From Neorhizobium sp. UBA3556 (GTDB taxonomy: Bacteria > Pseudomonadota > Alphaproteobacteria > Rhizobiales > Rhizobiaceae), in NCBI GenBank assembly GCA_002376235.1, contig DFNX01000010.1, positions 226,075 through 290,074 of the forward strand: a stretch of 64,000 nucleotides of DNA. The letters run 5' to 3'. The position numbers were made by a program, and so were the translations under genes. The notes under the pieces were generated by a model. It was not told where the DNA came from and ran no database searches. It saw only the letters and a program-made list of their open reading frames with translations. Within the stretch, counting starts at the first letter, position 1. Every line of letters begins with the position of its first letter. Positions 1-7,832 of this stretch are shown one piece after another.

Positions 1-162
1 GCTGACGTCAGAGGGTCTTGATGAAGATCAGGTTGTAGCACGGTCATTGTGGTATCCTGGGCCTCCAAGCGCTCGCCTCCTCAGCTTGCGCTTTAATATA
101 AACTATATAGTAATACTGCGTAGAACGAGATATCGAGTCAACTCCAAAGAAGAGGCAAATAA
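1..162. other. Upstream region of the GntR gene, with a 10-bp palindrome
   Basis: No gene is visible. The stretch is AT-rich from about 92 to 118 and contains the perfect palindrome ACTATATAGT (102-111). This is a plausible promoter and operator zone for the GntR gene at 163, but no clear -35/-10 pair could be assigned. Confidence 0.3.
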
Positions 163-927
163 TTGCCGGAATTGCCTAATATATCATCAGATGCCGGAAG
201 GCTCGGCGAGCTTTCTTTGCCGCTTTATGAGGTGGTTAAACGGCAGATCACGGAAGCGATCATGATCGGCAAGCTGGAACCCGGCTCCGTTCTGCCTAGC
301 GAAGTGGCATTGTCGCAAACCTACGGCGTCGCTGTCGGCACCATTCGCCGCGCGCTGATGGACCTTACCAATGACGGCATCCTCAGCCGCCGCCGCAAGA
401 CCGGCACGGTCGTCACCGGCCGCAAGCCGCAGCACAGCCTTCGCCTGTTTTTCCAATATTTCCGTCTTCATGGCCTCGATGGCTCGCTGAGCAGATCGGT
501 AACGACGGTGACCTCGCTCGATCATGCGACGGCATCCGCGGACGAGGCTGGGAAGTTGCAGATCGAAAAGGATGCGCCGATCGTCCGTTTCCATCGTATT
601 AGAACCATTGATGATCGCCCGATCATGCACGAGACACTCACCCTGTCGCGTGAAAGAGTGCCGAATTTTCCGGAGAAAAAAGAGGATATTCCCTCACTCT
701 TCTACCTGCATCTGCTGGAACACCACGGCCTTCGCATCTCTGCGGTGCGCGAACAGATCGGCGCTGATCTTGCCAACGAGGATGATGCCCGGTGGCTGGA
801 TCTGAAACTGCCGGCAGCCGTGCTCACCATCGATGAAATTGCCTATGACCAGATGGCGGTGCCCGTGCTGATTTCGGCGCACCGGGCAACGACTGCCAAC
901 CATCGTTATGTCAACGAAGTTCAATGA
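163..927 (+). CDS. GntR-family transcriptional regulator (HutC/UTRA type)
   Basis: A predicted cytoplasmic DNA-binding repressor of the HutC subfamily, 254 residues, the usual length. The winged helix-turn-helix covers about residues 21-86 (LPLYEVVKRQI, then PSEVALSQTYGVAVGTIRRAL). The rest, about 100-245, matches a UTRA ligand-binding domain and ends in the typical tyrosine- and glutamate-containing tail. The start is TTG at 163, chosen because the AAGAAGAGG stretch at 147-155 is a good ribosome site and no in-frame ATG precedes the HTH. It is convergent with the opine-dehydrogenase-like gene (ends 45 bp apart). The effector is unknown; the neighbouring uptake genes suggest a small metabolite. 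Confidence 0.85.
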   Translation: MPELPNISSDAGRLGELSLPLYEVVKRQITEAIMIGKLEPGSVLPSEVALSQTYGVAVGTIRRALMDLTNDGILSRRRKTGTVVTGRKPQHSLRLFFQYFRLHGLDGSLSRSVTTVTSLDHATASADEAGKLQIEKDAPIVRFHRIRTIDDRPIMHETLTLSRERVPNFPEKKEDIPSLFYLHLLEHHGLRISAVREQIGADLANEDDARWLDLKLPAAVLTIDEIAYDQMAVPVLISAHRATTANHRYVNEVQ

Positions 928-972
928 TCTCGACGCCGGACCGATGGCTCGGTCCGGCTGATCTCACCTTGC

Positions 973-2046
973 TCAGTAGCCCTCGTCGCAAAGCCTCGCG
1001 ACCTCATCGATCGTCAGCGCATCGATGCCGAGCGCCGGCAGAAGATCGTTCTGTCCCGGCAGGTCATGGCCGGTTGCAGCCGACATCATCGCAATTCCCG
1101 CATCATGCAGCATCGTCGGCTTGCCGGCGAGACGGCCGAGCAGCGAGGTTGGCACGAGGCCAAAAGGCACGTCCTCGTAGATATAACGGCTTTCGACCGT
1201 CGTCGGGCCGAACCCGCCGCGGCCTTCCGCATGCATCTGCTGGTTCATCTCCGACACGCTGCCCATCGGTACGTGGAAGGACAGCGAGAAGTGCTCTCGA
1301 ACGGTGCGCACCGAAAGACCGAGCGTCGCGGCAATCGCGAGCCGTTCCTCGTCGAGTGTTTCGATGACGCGACCGACGGTCGGGGTGATGTTGTCCCCCT
1401 GCCCCCAGGTCTCACCCTTTTCCATGCGGGTAAGATTGAGTAGCGCAATGCCGAGATGGTTCTGCGGGTTGAGATTGCTGAGCGAGATCGCCATCACGCC
1501 ATCGCGCTTGACGAAACGATCGCCGAAAAGCTCCGTGCAAAGCGCATGTCCCGCATCGATGTCGGATTTCGGCAACGTGGCGATATCCACCTTCTGGCGT
1601 ACGGTGTTGACTTTCACAGTCGTCATGTCCGGCTGCACCCGACCGGTCAGCAGCGTCGTGCCCCAGACACTGATCGGCAGTTTTACGCCACGCGCAGCCA
1701 GACCTTTCGACAGGTAGAGCGCGCCAAAAGAGCAATGGGAGGAGATGATCACCGGCTGACCGGATTTGAGATATGGGATCGCCGCATCGAACGCGACCTT
1801 GTGGCCGTAACCCGGCAGGGCAACGACGATAACGTCGGCAGAGGTCACCGCTTCTTCGCAATCCTTGGCGATACGCACCCGGCCGGAGAAATCGAAGGCA
1901 CCATTCGCGGTCAGGTCAGCGCCGTCGGCCAGCGCCTGCGCGCTCTTTCCGGATGGTGACCATAGCATGGGGTCATGGCCTTCCTTTGCAAGATAGGCGG
2001 CCATTCCGAATGCGATCGATCCGGCTCCGAGGATACTGACGCGCAT
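973..2046 (-). CDS. Octopine/nopaline dehydrogenase-family oxidoreductase
   Basis: A 357-residue NAD(P)-dependent oxidoreductase of the opine dehydrogenase fold. The N-terminal Rossmann motif is at residues 5-16 (LGAGSIAFG). The C-terminal half holds the family's N-x5-H element (N191 to H197, NLNPQNH) used for substrate contact. Family members reductively condense an amino acid with a 2-keto acid, or run the reverse oxidation of an opine. Direction and substrate cannot be read from sequence. It lies 47 bp downstream of the Lrp-type gene on the same strand, so the two are probably co-transcribed. An Asp/Glu racemase and an ABC importer start just across the divergent promoter region, which fits amino-acid-derivative catabolism better than tumour opine synthesis. 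Confidence 0.8.
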   Translation of the reverse strand: MRVSILGAGSIAFGMAAYLAKEGHDPMLWSPSGKSAQALADGADLTANGAFDFSGRVRIAKDCEEAVTSADVIVVALPGYGHKVAFDAAIPYLKSGQPVIISSHCSFGALYLSKGLAARGVKLPISVWGTTLLTGRVQPDMTTVKVNTVRQKVDIATLPKSDIDAGHALCTELFGDRFVKRDGVMAISLSNLNPQNHLGIALLNLTRMEKGETWGQGDNITPTVGRVIETLDEERLAIAATLGLSVRTVREHFSLSFHVPMGSVSEMNQQMHAEGRGGFGPTTVESRYIYEDVPFGLVPTSLLGRLAGKPTMLHDAGIAMMSAATGHDLPGQNDLLPALGIDALTIDEVARLCDEGY

Positions 2047-2093
2047 GGTTTCTCCTTGATGATTGAGACGATTTTTGAACGTAGGGGTGGGCG

Positions 2094-2555
2094 TTACATG
2101 TATTTGGTCGGAAGCGCCGTTGTAAACTTCATTTCCTCCATGGCGATGGAAGAGCTCAGGTCGGAGAATTCCAGCCGGCTGATCAGGTTCTTGTAAACCT
2201 GGTCGTAGACATCGATATCCGGCACCACCACGCGCAGCAGATAGTCGGCATCGCCGGTCAGCCGGTAGGCCTCGAGAATTTCGGGGATTTCCTTGATCTC
2301 CTTGCGGAAATCGTCGAGCCAGTTCGTCGTGTGGCGCGGCACTTTCACCGAGATGAAGATCGTCATCGGCACATTTGCCATCCGCCGGTCGATCAGCGCC
2401 ACCTTCGAGCGGATCAGCCCGACATCCTCCATACGCTTGATCCGGCGCCAGCAGGGCGTGTGCGACAGGCCCACTTCCTCGGCGATCTCGACCACCGACT
2501 TTTCGGCGTTCTGCTGAAGGATCTCAATGATCTTCCGGTCAATTTGGTCAAACAT
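2094..2555 (-). CDS. Lrp/AsnC-family transcriptional regulator
   Basis: A 153-residue feast/famine regulator. The N-terminal HTH is at about residues 1-60 (IDRKIIEILQQNAEKSVVEIA, then LSHTPCWRRIKRME), and the RAM ligand domain at about 70-145 (ILEAYRLTGDADYLLRVVV). Length and architecture are those of a standard AsnC/Lrp protein. It precedes the opine-dehydrogenase-like gene on the same strand and is divergent from the racemase/ABC operon across 335 bp. It is the obvious candidate regulator of both sides, probably responding to an amino acid. That regulatory link is inference. Confidence 0.9.
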   Translation of the reverse strand: MFDQIDRKIIEILQQNAEKSVVEIAEEVGLSHTPCWRRIKRMEDVGLIRSKVALIDRRMANVPMTIFISVKVPRHTTNWLDDFRKEIKEIPEILEAYRLTGDADYLLRVVVPDIDVYDQVYKNLISRLEFSDLSSSIAMEEMKFTTALPTKYM

Positions 2556-2890
2556 GACAGCTCCGGGATAAAATTGCGCTTTGGCAAGTTTTCGTGGGAA
2601 TTTTTTCCATCAATCGCGGCAGCAATGATGAATGATTGTTCGCGCAGGAGGGTATCGAGCGATATTTTGCGCATATCCCACCCTCCCGGCGGACGAACAT
2701 CCGCCCAAAATCAATGCAGCGATGATCAAAATTTAAACGATCCACCAATTATGTCAAATCATCCTATCAGATTCGCGAATTACTAGGATGATATTGCAAT
2801 ATTAATCTGATCATTGTCAAAAAAAGCAATCCGTCTCCATGCCCGTTTGTCTACCCTCTTTCCAAACACAACAACCTGATGGGTGGAAAG
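2556..2890. promoter_or_regulatory. Divergent regulatory region with inverted repeats
   Basis: 335 bp without a gene between the Lrp-type gene and the racemase operon. It contains a 9-bp inverted repeat, ATCATCCTA (2758-2766) and TAGGATGAT (2784-2792), arms 17 bp apart in AT-rich DNA, a layout plausible for an Lrp-family operator. A second 7-bp pair, GGAGGGT (2647-2653) and ACCCTCC (2680-2686), lies in the leader of the Lrp-type gene. Promoter elements were not assigned. Confidence 0.45.
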
Positions 2891-3631
2891 ATGAAAAGGA
2901 TTGGTCTGATCGGCGGCATGAGCTGGGAAAGCACGGCTGTCTATTACCGTCGCGTCAACGAGCAGGTGCGCGAACGGCTCGGAGGGTTAAATTCTGCGGA
3001 CGTGGTAATGCGTTCTGTCAATTTTCAGGATATCGTAACCCTTCAAAAACTGGGGGCCTGGGAACAGGCGGCAGGCGAATTGAGCAAGGTTGCGAGAGAT
3101 CTGGAGCAGGCTGGCGCAGACATGATCCTGATCTGCACCAACACGATGCATCTTCTGGCGGACGACGTGCAGAACTCCGTCGATGTGCCGTTGCTGCATA
3201 TTGCCGACGTGACCGGAGAGGCCGTGACGGCCGCCGGCTGCAAGCGGCCGCTGCTTCTCGCCACGCGTTACACGATGGAACAGGATTTCTACCGTCGCCG
3301 GGTGGAAGACAAGTTCGGCCTGGAAGTTCTGATCCCCGATGCGGAAGACCGGCAGGACGTGCACGATATCATCTTTTCCGAATTGTGCTGCGGCGTCGTC
3401 AAGAGCGCCTCACATCAGCGCTATCTGGATATCGTCGCCAAGGGCAAGGCGGCCGGTGCCGACAGCGTCATCCTCGGCTGCACCGAGATCGGTCTTCTGG
3501 TGAGCGCCGAGGACTTCGACATTCCGACATTCGATTCGACCCTGCTGCATGCGGATGCCGCGGTCGACATATCTCTTGCGGCGGCCAGAACGGCCAAGGC
3601 GGAAACAGGGCTGGCAGCGCCGATACACTAA
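2891..3631 (+). CDS. Aspartate/glutamate racemase-family protein
   Basis: A 246-residue cofactor-independent racemase-fold protein (YgeA/aspartate racemase type). It opens with KRIGLIGGMSWEST, and both thiol positions of the two-base mechanism are present: C82 in ICTNTMH and C197 in LGCTEIG. It should interconvert D- and L-forms of an acidic or related amino acid in the cytoplasm. An in-frame ATG lies 12 bases upstream at 2879, but GGGTGG sits just before the ATG at 2891 and homologues begin MKxIGLIGG, so 2891 is preferred. It is the first gene of a plus-strand run to 12342, suggesting the imported compound contains or yields a D-amino acid. Confidence 0.85.
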   Translation: MKRIGLIGGMSWESTAVYYRRVNEQVRERLGGLNSADVVMRSVNFQDIVTLQKLGAWEQAAGELSKVARDLEQAGADMILICTNTMHLLADDVQNSVDVPLLHIADVTGEAVTAAGCKRPLLLATRYTMEQDFYRRRVEDKFGLEVLIPDAEDRQDVHDIIFSELCCGVVKSASHQRYLDIVAKGKAAGADSVILGCTEIGLLVSAEDFDIPTFDSTLLHADAAVDISLAAARTAKAETGLAAPIH

Positions 3632-3691
3632 CTGGGGGTGTGAAGTCTGCAATGCCTAGGGGAACCCGGACAGGAAAGTAAGGAGACTGAC

Positions 3692-4792
3692 ATGCGAGAC
3701 TTCACACAGACACGCCGTTCGACGCTCAAGATGCTGGCCGCTGGGACCGGCATCTTGGCTGCACCGTCGATCATCCGCCCTGCCATGGCACAGAGCAAGG
3801 TGGTCAACATCACCACCTACGACAAGTTCGTGCCGCAGTCCTTCATCGACCAGTTCCAGAAGGACACAGGGATCGAAGTTCGCATCCGCCTCACCGACGA
3901 CCAGGGCAAGCAGTACAATCTGCTTGCCGCCGAAGGCAACGCGCCGTCCACCGACATCGTCACCGTCACCGGCCACCGCCTGTCGCAGTTCATCACCTCA
4001 AACCTGCTCTCCCCGCTCGATACCGGCCGGATCGGCAACTGGAACAAGCTCGCGCCGGCCTATGCCGGCGCGCCGCAGTTGACGATCGACGGCAAGACCT
4101 ATGGCGTGCCGCTTCTCGCCGGTTTCGAAGGTCTGGTGCGCAACACCGATTACACCAAGGCTTCCGACAGCTGGGAAATCATGTTCGACCCGGAATACAA
4201 GGAGCTGACATCTTACATCATCTCCGACTTCCTCTCGATCGTCATGCGCTACCAGGGCAGCGATGGCGACTATGTCACCTATGAAGGCAAGGACGCGATC
4301 GCCCAGGAAGCCACCAACAAGGCGCGCGACTACCTGATCTCGCAAAAAGGCCAAGTCCGCAAATATTATGATGCGGGTTCCGAAGTGCAGCAGATGTTCG
4401 TCAACGAGGATATCTATGTCGCGCAGGCATGGTCGGGTCCTGCCGCCAAGCTGATCATGGACGGCCACCCGATCGAACTGTCCATCCCGAAGGAAGGCAC
4501 CTACGGCTTCCTCTACTCGTTCAACGTCGTCAACAACGCGCCGAATGCGGATGCTGCCTACCAGTTCCTCAATGCTATGTTGGCATCGCCGGAAATCGGT
4601 GCGGCGATGACGCGCCAGTCCGGCTTTGCCTCCGCCTTTGCCGGTGTAGACACGGTGCTGAACGATCAGGAACGCGCAGCCATGACGCTTCCGGATGAAC
4701 AGATGCAGCGCATTCAGTTCTTCAGCTCGGTCAACCGCAAGATGAAGAACGACATGATCGACAAGGCTTCGGCCGAAGTTAAGGCCGGCTGA
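3692..4792 (+). CDS. ABC transporter substrate-binding protein (polyamine/PotD-like)
   Basis: A 366-residue periplasmic binding protein. The N-terminus has a Tat-like signal (TRRSTLKMLA, cleavage near residue 34 after PAMAQ), followed by the two-lobe fold of the PotD/PotF family (YGVPLLAGFEGLV, then YFLSIVMRYQ-type elements). It is followed by two PotB/PotC-type permeases and a PotA-type ATPase. The ligand need not be a polyamine: this family also binds opines, amino-acid derivatives and other cations. A strong hairpin lies directly downstream (4813-4842), probably keeping its mRNA more abundant than the permease mRNA. Confidence 0.88.
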   Translation: MRDFTQTRRSTLKMLAAGTGILAAPSIIRPAMAQSKVVNITTYDKFVPQSFIDQFQKDTGIEVRIRLTDDQGKQYNLLAAEGNAPSTDIVTVTGHRLSQFITSNLLSPLDTGRIGNWNKLAPAYAGAPQLTIDGKTYGVPLLAGFEGLVRNTDYTKASDSWEIMFDPEYKELTSYIISDFLSIVMRYQGSDGDYVTYEGKDAIAQEATNKARDYLISQKGQVRKYYDAGSEVQQMFVNEDIYVAQAWSGPAAKLIMDGHPIELSIPKEGTYGFLYSFNVVNNAPNADAAYQFLNAMLASPEIGAAMTRQSGFASAFAGVDTVLNDQERAAMTLPDEQMQRIQFFSSVNRKMKNDMIDKASAEVKAG

Positions 4793-4812
4793 GCCGCCCA
4801 TCCGTGATGCCG

Positions 4813-4842
4813 GCGGCCGATTTCCCAACCGGGATCGGCCGC
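4813..4842 (+). promoter_or_regulatory. Intercistronic hairpin after the binding-protein gene
   Basis: A perfect 9-bp stem, GCGGCCGAT (4813-4821) and ATCGGCCGC (4834-4842), with a 12-nt loop and no U-tract. Placed 20 bp after the binding-protein stop codon, it fits an mRNA-stabilising or partial-termination element that raises binding-protein yield over the permeases. Confidence 0.6.
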
Positions 4843-4883
4843 TCGGAACTGCAGTCATAAGCAAAAATACGAATGGGAACGTA

Positions 4884-5867
4884 ATGATGGTCGACAGTAG
4901 TATGACCGGGGCAGCGAAAGTGTCTCCAAGGGCTGGCCCATCCTATGCTGGATGGATCGGCAAGCTGGCGAATTCGCCGATTTACGCCGCAACGATCGGC
5001 CTTATCGCCAACAGCCGCATCGCCCGCCTCGTGCTGCTTCTGGCAATCCCGCTGGTCTGGATCGTCACGCTCCATATCGGCCCGATCTACCAGATGGCGC
5101 GTATCAGCATCATGGACAATTATCCGCCTGCCCCCGGCGGCGCAGTCTACACGCTCGACAATTATCGGCTGTTCTTCCAGGAACCGCTTTATTTCATGCC
5201 GTTCCTGCGCAGCATCGTTTTCGCCGTCTGCGTTACCGCCACGACGCTGATCGTCGTTTATCCGGTTGCCTATTACGTGGCGAAGGTCGTCAAGCCGGAA
5301 AACCGGACGCGCGCCCTGCTGCTGCTTCTCACGCCCTTCTGGGCCGGTGAGCTGATCCGCACCTTTTCGGTCATCATGTTCCTGGCAAACCGTGGCGCGG
5401 TGAACGTCTTCCTGCGCGAGATCGGCTTCATCGATCGCCCGATCATCCTGCTCTATAACTACTTCTCGCTGAGCTTCGGCGTCATCTACCTGATCTCGCT
5501 CTTCATGCTCCTGCCGCTCTATTCGGCAATCGAAAAGATCCCGACCTCGCTGGTCGATGCCGCGGCCGATCTCGGGGCGGGACCATGGCAGCGTTTCCGC
5601 CGGGTCATCCTGCCCTTGTCGAGAGACGGCATCATTTCCGGCTGCAGCCTCGTCTATCTCACCTCGATCGGTGTTTTTGCCGCCCCGCTTCTTCTGGGCG
5701 GACCGAACTCTACGATCTTCCCGGAAATCATCGCCAGCCTGTTCCACGGCTCCAGCGACAAATGGCCGGAAGGCGCCGCCTTCTCCATCCTGATGCTTGC
5801 CGTCTCGCTGTCGACCGTTGGTCTATTCATGCGTGTCGTCGGCGGCCGTACCGTCAAGCTGATGTGA
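4884..5867 (+). CDS. ABC transporter permease (PotB type)
   Basis: A 327-residue inner-membrane permease with about six hydrophobic segments from residue 50 onward. The EAA-like coupling loop is at LVDAAADLGAGPWQRFRRV, which contacts the ATPase. The preceding ABC genes identify it as the first permease of a polyamine/opine-type (family 2 of this class) importer. The start is ATG at 4884, one of two adjacent ATGs. The stop is 11 bp before the next permease. Confidence 0.88.
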   Translation: MMVDSSMTGAAKVSPRAGPSYAGWIGKLANSPIYAATIGLIANSRIARLVLLLAIPLVWIVTLHIGPIYQMARISIMDNYPPAPGGAVYTLDNYRLFFQEPLYFMPFLRSIVFAVCVTATTLIVVYPVAYYVAKVVKPENRTRALLLLLTPFWAGELIRTFSVIMFLANRGAVNVFLREIGFIDRPIILLYNYFSLSFGVIYLISLFMLLPLYSAIEKIPTSLVDAAADLGAGPWQRFRRVILPLSRDGIISGCSLVYLTSIGVFAAPLLLGGPNSTIFPEIIASLFHGSSDKWPEGAAFSILMLAVSLSTVGLFMRVVGGRTVKLM

Positions 5868-5878
5868 GGATCTGACCC

Positions 5879-6673
5879 ATGCGCTCTTATTTTTCCGACT
5901 TCCCAAAAACCGCGCTTCAGGCCTCCTACTGGCTGTTCGTCATCTACCTGCTTCTGCCGCTGGCGCTGATGATGGCGATCTCCTTCAAGGACGCCAATTT
6001 CGTCGCCTTCCCGATCGATAAATGGACGCTCAAGTGGTACGCGCAGGTGCTGCAGGACAAGCAGTTTCTCGAAGCCTGCCTCTATTCGATCTTCATCGCC
6101 CTGATGACGACGCTGTTTGCGACGATCGTCGGTGTGTGGATCGCGCTCCTGATCACCACCGAAGGCATGATCGCCCGTTCCGTGATCTTCGCGCTCGCCT
6201 GTCTTCCGGCGGTCGTGCCGGGCCTGATCAATGCCATTTCGATGCGTATCTTCATCCGCGTTCTGGATATTCCTACCGGCACCGGCGCGATCATTCTCGG
6301 CCATACCGTCCACGCCGTGCCCTTCGTCGTCATCATGGTTTTGACTCGTCTACGCTCGATGCCGAACAATCTCGTCGATGCGGCTCGCGATCTCGGCGCC
6401 GACAGTTTTGTCGCCTTCATGCGTGTGACGCTGCCTTATCTGGCTCCTGCGCTTGCCGGCGGCATGGTCTTCTGCGTGCTGACCAGTATCGACGACTTCG
6501 TCCGCACCTTCTTCCTGGGCGGTTACCAGACCACCCTTCCCATGCTGATCTTCGCCAAGGTGCAAGGCGGCATGTCACCCGAAATCAACGCCATGGCGAC
6601 CCTCGTGCTGATCGTAACCGCAGCCGTCGGGCTTTATGCCGAACATCTCACCCGCCGTTCGAGGACCAGATAA
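5879..6673 (+). CDS. ABC transporter permease (PotC type)
   Basis: A 264-residue inner-membrane permease and partner of the upstream PotB-like protein. It has about six membrane segments and a clear EAA loop (LVDAARDLGADSFVAFMRV). It ends 2 bp before the ATPase start, so the three subunits are tightly coupled. Confidence 0.9.
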   Translation: MRSYFSDFPKTALQASYWLFVIYLLLPLALMMAISFKDANFVAFPIDKWTLKWYAQVLQDKQFLEACLYSIFIALMTTLFATIVGVWIALLITTEGMIARSVIFALACLPAVVPGLINAISMRIFIRVLDIPTGTGAIILGHTVHAVPFVVIMVLTRLRSMPNNLVDAARDLGADSFVAFMRVTLPYLAPALAGGMVFCVLTSIDDFVRTFFLGGYQTTLPMLIFAKVQGGMSPEINAMATLVLIVTAAVGLYAEHLTRRSRTR

Positions 6674-6675
6674 CC

Positions 6676-7746
6676 ATGCAGCCCGTTGTCCATTTCCGTA
6701 ACGTCAACAAATATTACGGCTCCTCGCTCGCCGTCGACAATCTCGATCTCGCCATCGAACCCGGCCAGTTCGTAACTCTTCTCGGCCCCTCCGGCTGCGG
6801 CAAGTCGACGACGCTGCGTATGCTCGGCGGCTTCGAGACACCGACCTCCGGCGAAATTTTCCTCGACGGCCAGGAGATCAGCCAGCTTCCGCCCAACAAG
6901 CGCAACGTCAATATCGTCTTCCAGGACTATGCGCTCTTTCCGCACCTGAACGTCCGCCGCAACGTCGCCTTCGGCCTTGAACTGAAGGGTATGGCGTCGG
7001 ATGCGATCCACAAGCGCACGATGGAGCTCCTGTCGCTGGTCAAGCTTACCGATTTCGCCGAACGCATGCCGGGCCAGCTTTCCGGCGGCCAGCGCCAGCG
7101 TGTCGCGCTTATGCGTGCGCTTGCCCCCAATCCGAACGTGCTTCTGCTCGACGAGCCGCTTTCCGCACTTGACGCAAAATTGCGCCAGCAGATGCAGATC
7201 GAGCTGAAATCCATCCAGAAGACCACCGGTAAGACCTTCATCTTCGTCACTCACGACCAGGAAGAAGCGCTCACCATGTCGGATGTCGTCGTCGTCATGA
7301 ATGCCGGCCGCATCGAGCAGATGGGTGATCCCCATACGCTTTACGCCAAGCCGCGCAGCCGTTTCGTCGCCAACTTCATCGGCGAGACGAACTTCATCGA
7401 AGGCAAGCTGAAGGCTGTCGATGGCGGTCTGGCTGCAATCGAATGGAACGGCAGTGTTGTGCATGCGAACCTCAACGGCCACAGCCCAGCCGTCGGCAGC
7501 ACGGTCGCTGCTGCGCTGCGCCCGGAATCGATCTCCGTGCTCTCCGAAAAGCCGGCAAACACGATTGCCGTCTCGGGCCGCATCACCCAGAGCATCTTCA
7601 AGGGCGATCACACGTCGCTGACGGTCGATCTTCCCGGCGGCCAATCCGTTGTCGCCCAGCTCGATCCGGTGGCGCTTTCCGCCGTGACTGGCGATGACGT
7701 CTGGCTGACATGGCGCGAAAGCGACGCCGTGGTGCTGGCCGACTGA
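6676..7746 (+). CDS. ABC transporter ATP-binding protein (PotA type)
   Basis: A 356-residue cytoplasmic ATPase driving the importer encoded just upstream. In order: Walker A GPSGCGKST, Q-loop FQDYALFPHL, signature LSGGQRQR, Walker B LLLDEPLSALD, H-loop THDQEEA, then a C-terminal TOBE domain of about 100 residues. All catalytic motifs are intact. The open frame runs on upstream to 6022, but that part overlaps the permease. The ATG at 6676 starts a normal PotA N-terminus (VVHFRNVNKYYG). Confidence 0.93.
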   Translation: MQPVVHFRNVNKYYGSSLAVDNLDLAIEPGQFVTLLGPSGCGKSTTLRMLGGFETPTSGEIFLDGQEISQLPPNKRNVNIVFQDYALFPHLNVRRNVAFGLELKGMASDAIHKRTMELLSLVKLTDFAERMPGQLSGGQRQRVALMRALAPNPNVLLLDEPLSALDAKLRQQMQIELKSIQKTTGKTFIFVTHDQEEALTMSDVVVVMNAGRIEQMGDPHTLYAKPRSRFVANFIGETNFIEGKLKAVDGGLAAIEWNGSVVHANLNGHSPAVGSTVAAALRPESISVLSEKPANTIAVSGRITQSIFKGDHTSLTVDLPGGQSVVAQLDPVALSAVTGDDVWLTWRESDAVVLAD

Positions 7747-7774
7747 CCATCCCGCCGGTCTTCCCGGCATCTTG

Positions 7775-7797
7775 CCCGGCCGTGTCATGCGGCCGGG
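7775..7797 (+). promoter_or_regulatory. Intercistronic GC-rich hairpin
   Basis: A perfect 8-bp stem, CCCGGCCG (7775-7782) and CGGCCGGG (7790-7797), with a 7-nt loop between the ATPase and the monooxygenase gene. There is no U-tract, so it is probably an RNA processing or stability element separating the transporter and enzyme parts of the operon rather than a full terminator. Confidence 0.5.
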
Positions 7798-7832
7798 ACC
7801 ATGGAAGATTTGAACAGAACAGGACCTGACCC

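Noticed and set aside
973..2046. Evidence for T-DNA or a Ti/Ri plasmid from the opine-dehydrogenase-like gene
   Set aside because: No T-DNA borders, vir, tra or oncogenes were seen, and the gene has bacterial operon context with an Lrp-type regulator.
6022..6675. Upstream extension of the PotA-type ATPase frame
   Set aside because: It overlaps the PotC-type permease in another frame and the protein is Arg/His-rich nonsense; ATG 6676 gives a normal ATPase.
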